Origin: Lysobacterales bacterium
Lineage (GTDB): Bacteria > Pseudomonadota > Gammaproteobacteria > Xanthomonadales > SZUA-5
DNA length: 64,000 nt
NCBI GenBank assembly: GCA_019187485.1
Contig: JABAQR010000014.1
Span: forward strand, 94,697-158,696
Reading direction: 5' to 3'
Notes under the pieces: model-generated
What the model was told of the DNA's origin: nothing
Seen by the model: the letters and a program-made list of their open reading frames with translations, nothing else
The model's database searches: none
Made by a program: the position numbers and the translations under genes
Shown: one piece after another, positions 63,147 to 64,000 of the stretch
Layout: each line of letters opens with the position of its first letter
Position numbering within the stretch: the first letter of the stretch is position 1

Positions 63147-64000
63147 TCACCGATTCGGTGCAGAATCTGCTTCTATCGCGATTCCGTCATGGCGCTCGCA
63201 ACATATGCGTTCAAGTTGTGCCTTCATTAGCCGACCCGCGACGTTCCAGTTGAAATATTCGAGATAATCGGAATATGACTGTTCGCAGACTTCAGTGTAG
63301 CGAGTTTCTTTGCATAATATCTCGAGTATGGTATTCGCAGCATCCGTCACGAAATTTTCGGCATTAAAGACAAATCCATTCTTCCCATGACTTATGATGC
63401 TGGGGATTCCGCCAATGTTCGTGCTGATTACAGGCAATCCATGTGCGAACGCTTCTGCGAAGACGACCGGAACGCAATCAGCGATTGTCGGCAGAATTAG
63501 AAAATGTGAAGTTGCCAATGCGCGGTTGATTGTTGCGATACCTTCCGGCGACTGCTTCGAAACGAAGCCGACGACGTTCACCAGGTCCGGCAGATGCTGC
63601 GACGGTGAACAACCGATGACCGTCAGACTGCAGGGCATGCCGGACTCGCGCAACTTCAATGCAAGCTGAACTGCAGCGGGCCCGCCTTTGCGGTTCCAAT
63701 CTGAGCCTAGAAAGAGCAGTCTGCATTCTGAGAATCCGCGTGATGCGATGTCGATGCGCACTGCATGCCATGAGGATTCAAACTCGATGTTTGCACCGAA
63801 TGGAATTACCCTTAGTTTTCTTGACTCCAGACCATAGGTCTTTGCGGCACTATGGGCTGCCCAGTTTGATGTGTAGACGGCCAAACTGCAATTATTCAAT
63901 GCGCGCCGCTCAAGTGCGTGGCCGCTCTTGAGTGTGGCCGAAGACAGATTGGAAAACTCCGGATAAAAACCAACGAGCCCACCGAAGGTGGCGTCGGTCC
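63147..64000 (-). CDS. Glycosyltransferase, GT4-like GT-B fold (5' end outside window)
   Basis: At least 284 codons of a GT-B glycosyltransferase; the start lies beyond the right edge. The C-terminal donor-binding half is clear: LLFLGSDWNRKGG, then the EX7E-like PVVFAEAFAHGLPVISTNIGGIPSIISHGKNGFVF. It would transfer a nucleotide-activated sugar to a lipid-linked oligosaccharide, exopolysaccharide or similar acceptor. Its base composition is visibly richer in A+T than the rest of the window, with many AAT, ATT and ATA codons, which suggests acquisition with a polysaccharide cluster. Confidence 0.8.
   Translation of the reverse strand, partial: TDATFGGLVGFYPEFSNLSSATLKSGHALERRALNNCSLAVYTSNWAAHSAAKTYGLESRKLRVIPFGANIEFESSWHAVRIDIASRGFSECRLLFLGSDWNRKGGPAAVQLALKLRESGMPCSLTVIGCSPSQHLPDLVNVVGFVSKQSPEGIATINRALATSHFLILPTIADCVPVVFAEAFAHGLPVISTNIGGIPSIISHGKNGFVFNAENFVTDAANTILEILCKETRYTEVCEQSYSDYLEYFNWNVAGRLMKAQLERICCERHDGIAIEADSAPNR

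Overview
The window is about 67% GC and reads as a chromosomal segment of a gammaproteobacterium of the order Lysobacterales (Xanthomonadales). The evidence is gene content and order: fis next to purH, a Clp/Vfr-type CRP homologue divergent from rpoN, an rpoN-hpf-ptsN-hprK-rapZ-EIIA-HPr-EI block, zapB-like/zapA/6S RNA/ygfA order, hda-perM-pgsA-like, purMN, kdsDC-lptCAB, clpSA-infA, and a PilU ATPase. Family or genus cannot be fixed from the sequence alone.

Layout. 1-2.3 kb: 5' part of a degenerate two-receiver GGDEF/EAL protein. 2.5-5.7 kb: small membrane protein and a secreted subtilase. 6.1-10.0 kb: ABC-2 exporter plus DesK/DesR-type two-component system, with a decayed DUF4256 gene inside the operon. 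10.3-12.4 kb: TatD nuclease and MgtE. 12.7-14.4 kb: amtB-glnK behind a sigma-54 promoter and an NtrC-like site. 14.6-19.9 kb: soluble NAD-dependent molybdenum formate dehydrogenase (fdsGBAD). 20.2-25.8 kb: EVE protein, 5-formyl-THF cyclo-ligase, 6S RNA, zapA, a zapB-like gene, an MFS/GPH transporter, purH and fis. 26.0-33.7 kb: clp, a group II intron-like relic, then rpoN and a full nitrogen/HPr phosphotransfer module. 33.8-38.5 kb: pilU, hda, perM, CDP-alcohol phosphatidyltransferase, DUF2066. 38.6-41.2 kb: purMN and DUF3108, then a MITE-like element. 41.4-46.5 kb: murA-ibaG divergent from kdsDC-lptCAB. 46.6-54.7 kb: mnmA, nudJ, clpSA, infA, a MetB-like enzyme behind a tandem met-box array, and prfC.

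54.9-64 kb is the accessory end: a 1445-residue secreted protein with a C-terminal gingipain-like (C25) peptidase domain; a 53-residue peptide with a perfect lasso-leader motif and a plausible G1-D8 ring; a lasso-cyclase-like asparagine synthetase homologue on the opposite strand; an HPr-kinase-like ATPase; an orphan OmpR-type regulator; and an AT-richer glycosyltransferase running off the right edge. No lasso leader peptidase (B2) or RRE/PqqD (B1) gene lies in the window, so this RiPP locus is either incomplete here or unusual. It is the best candidate for an undescribed system.

Several intergenic spaces carry repeats: three large inverted repeats with an internal 9-bp period, four different 7-bp tandem repeats (one inside a coding tail), a twice-occurring REP-like hairpin and a 152-bp MITE-like element. 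No tRNA, rRNA, CRISPR array or complete insertion sequence was seen.
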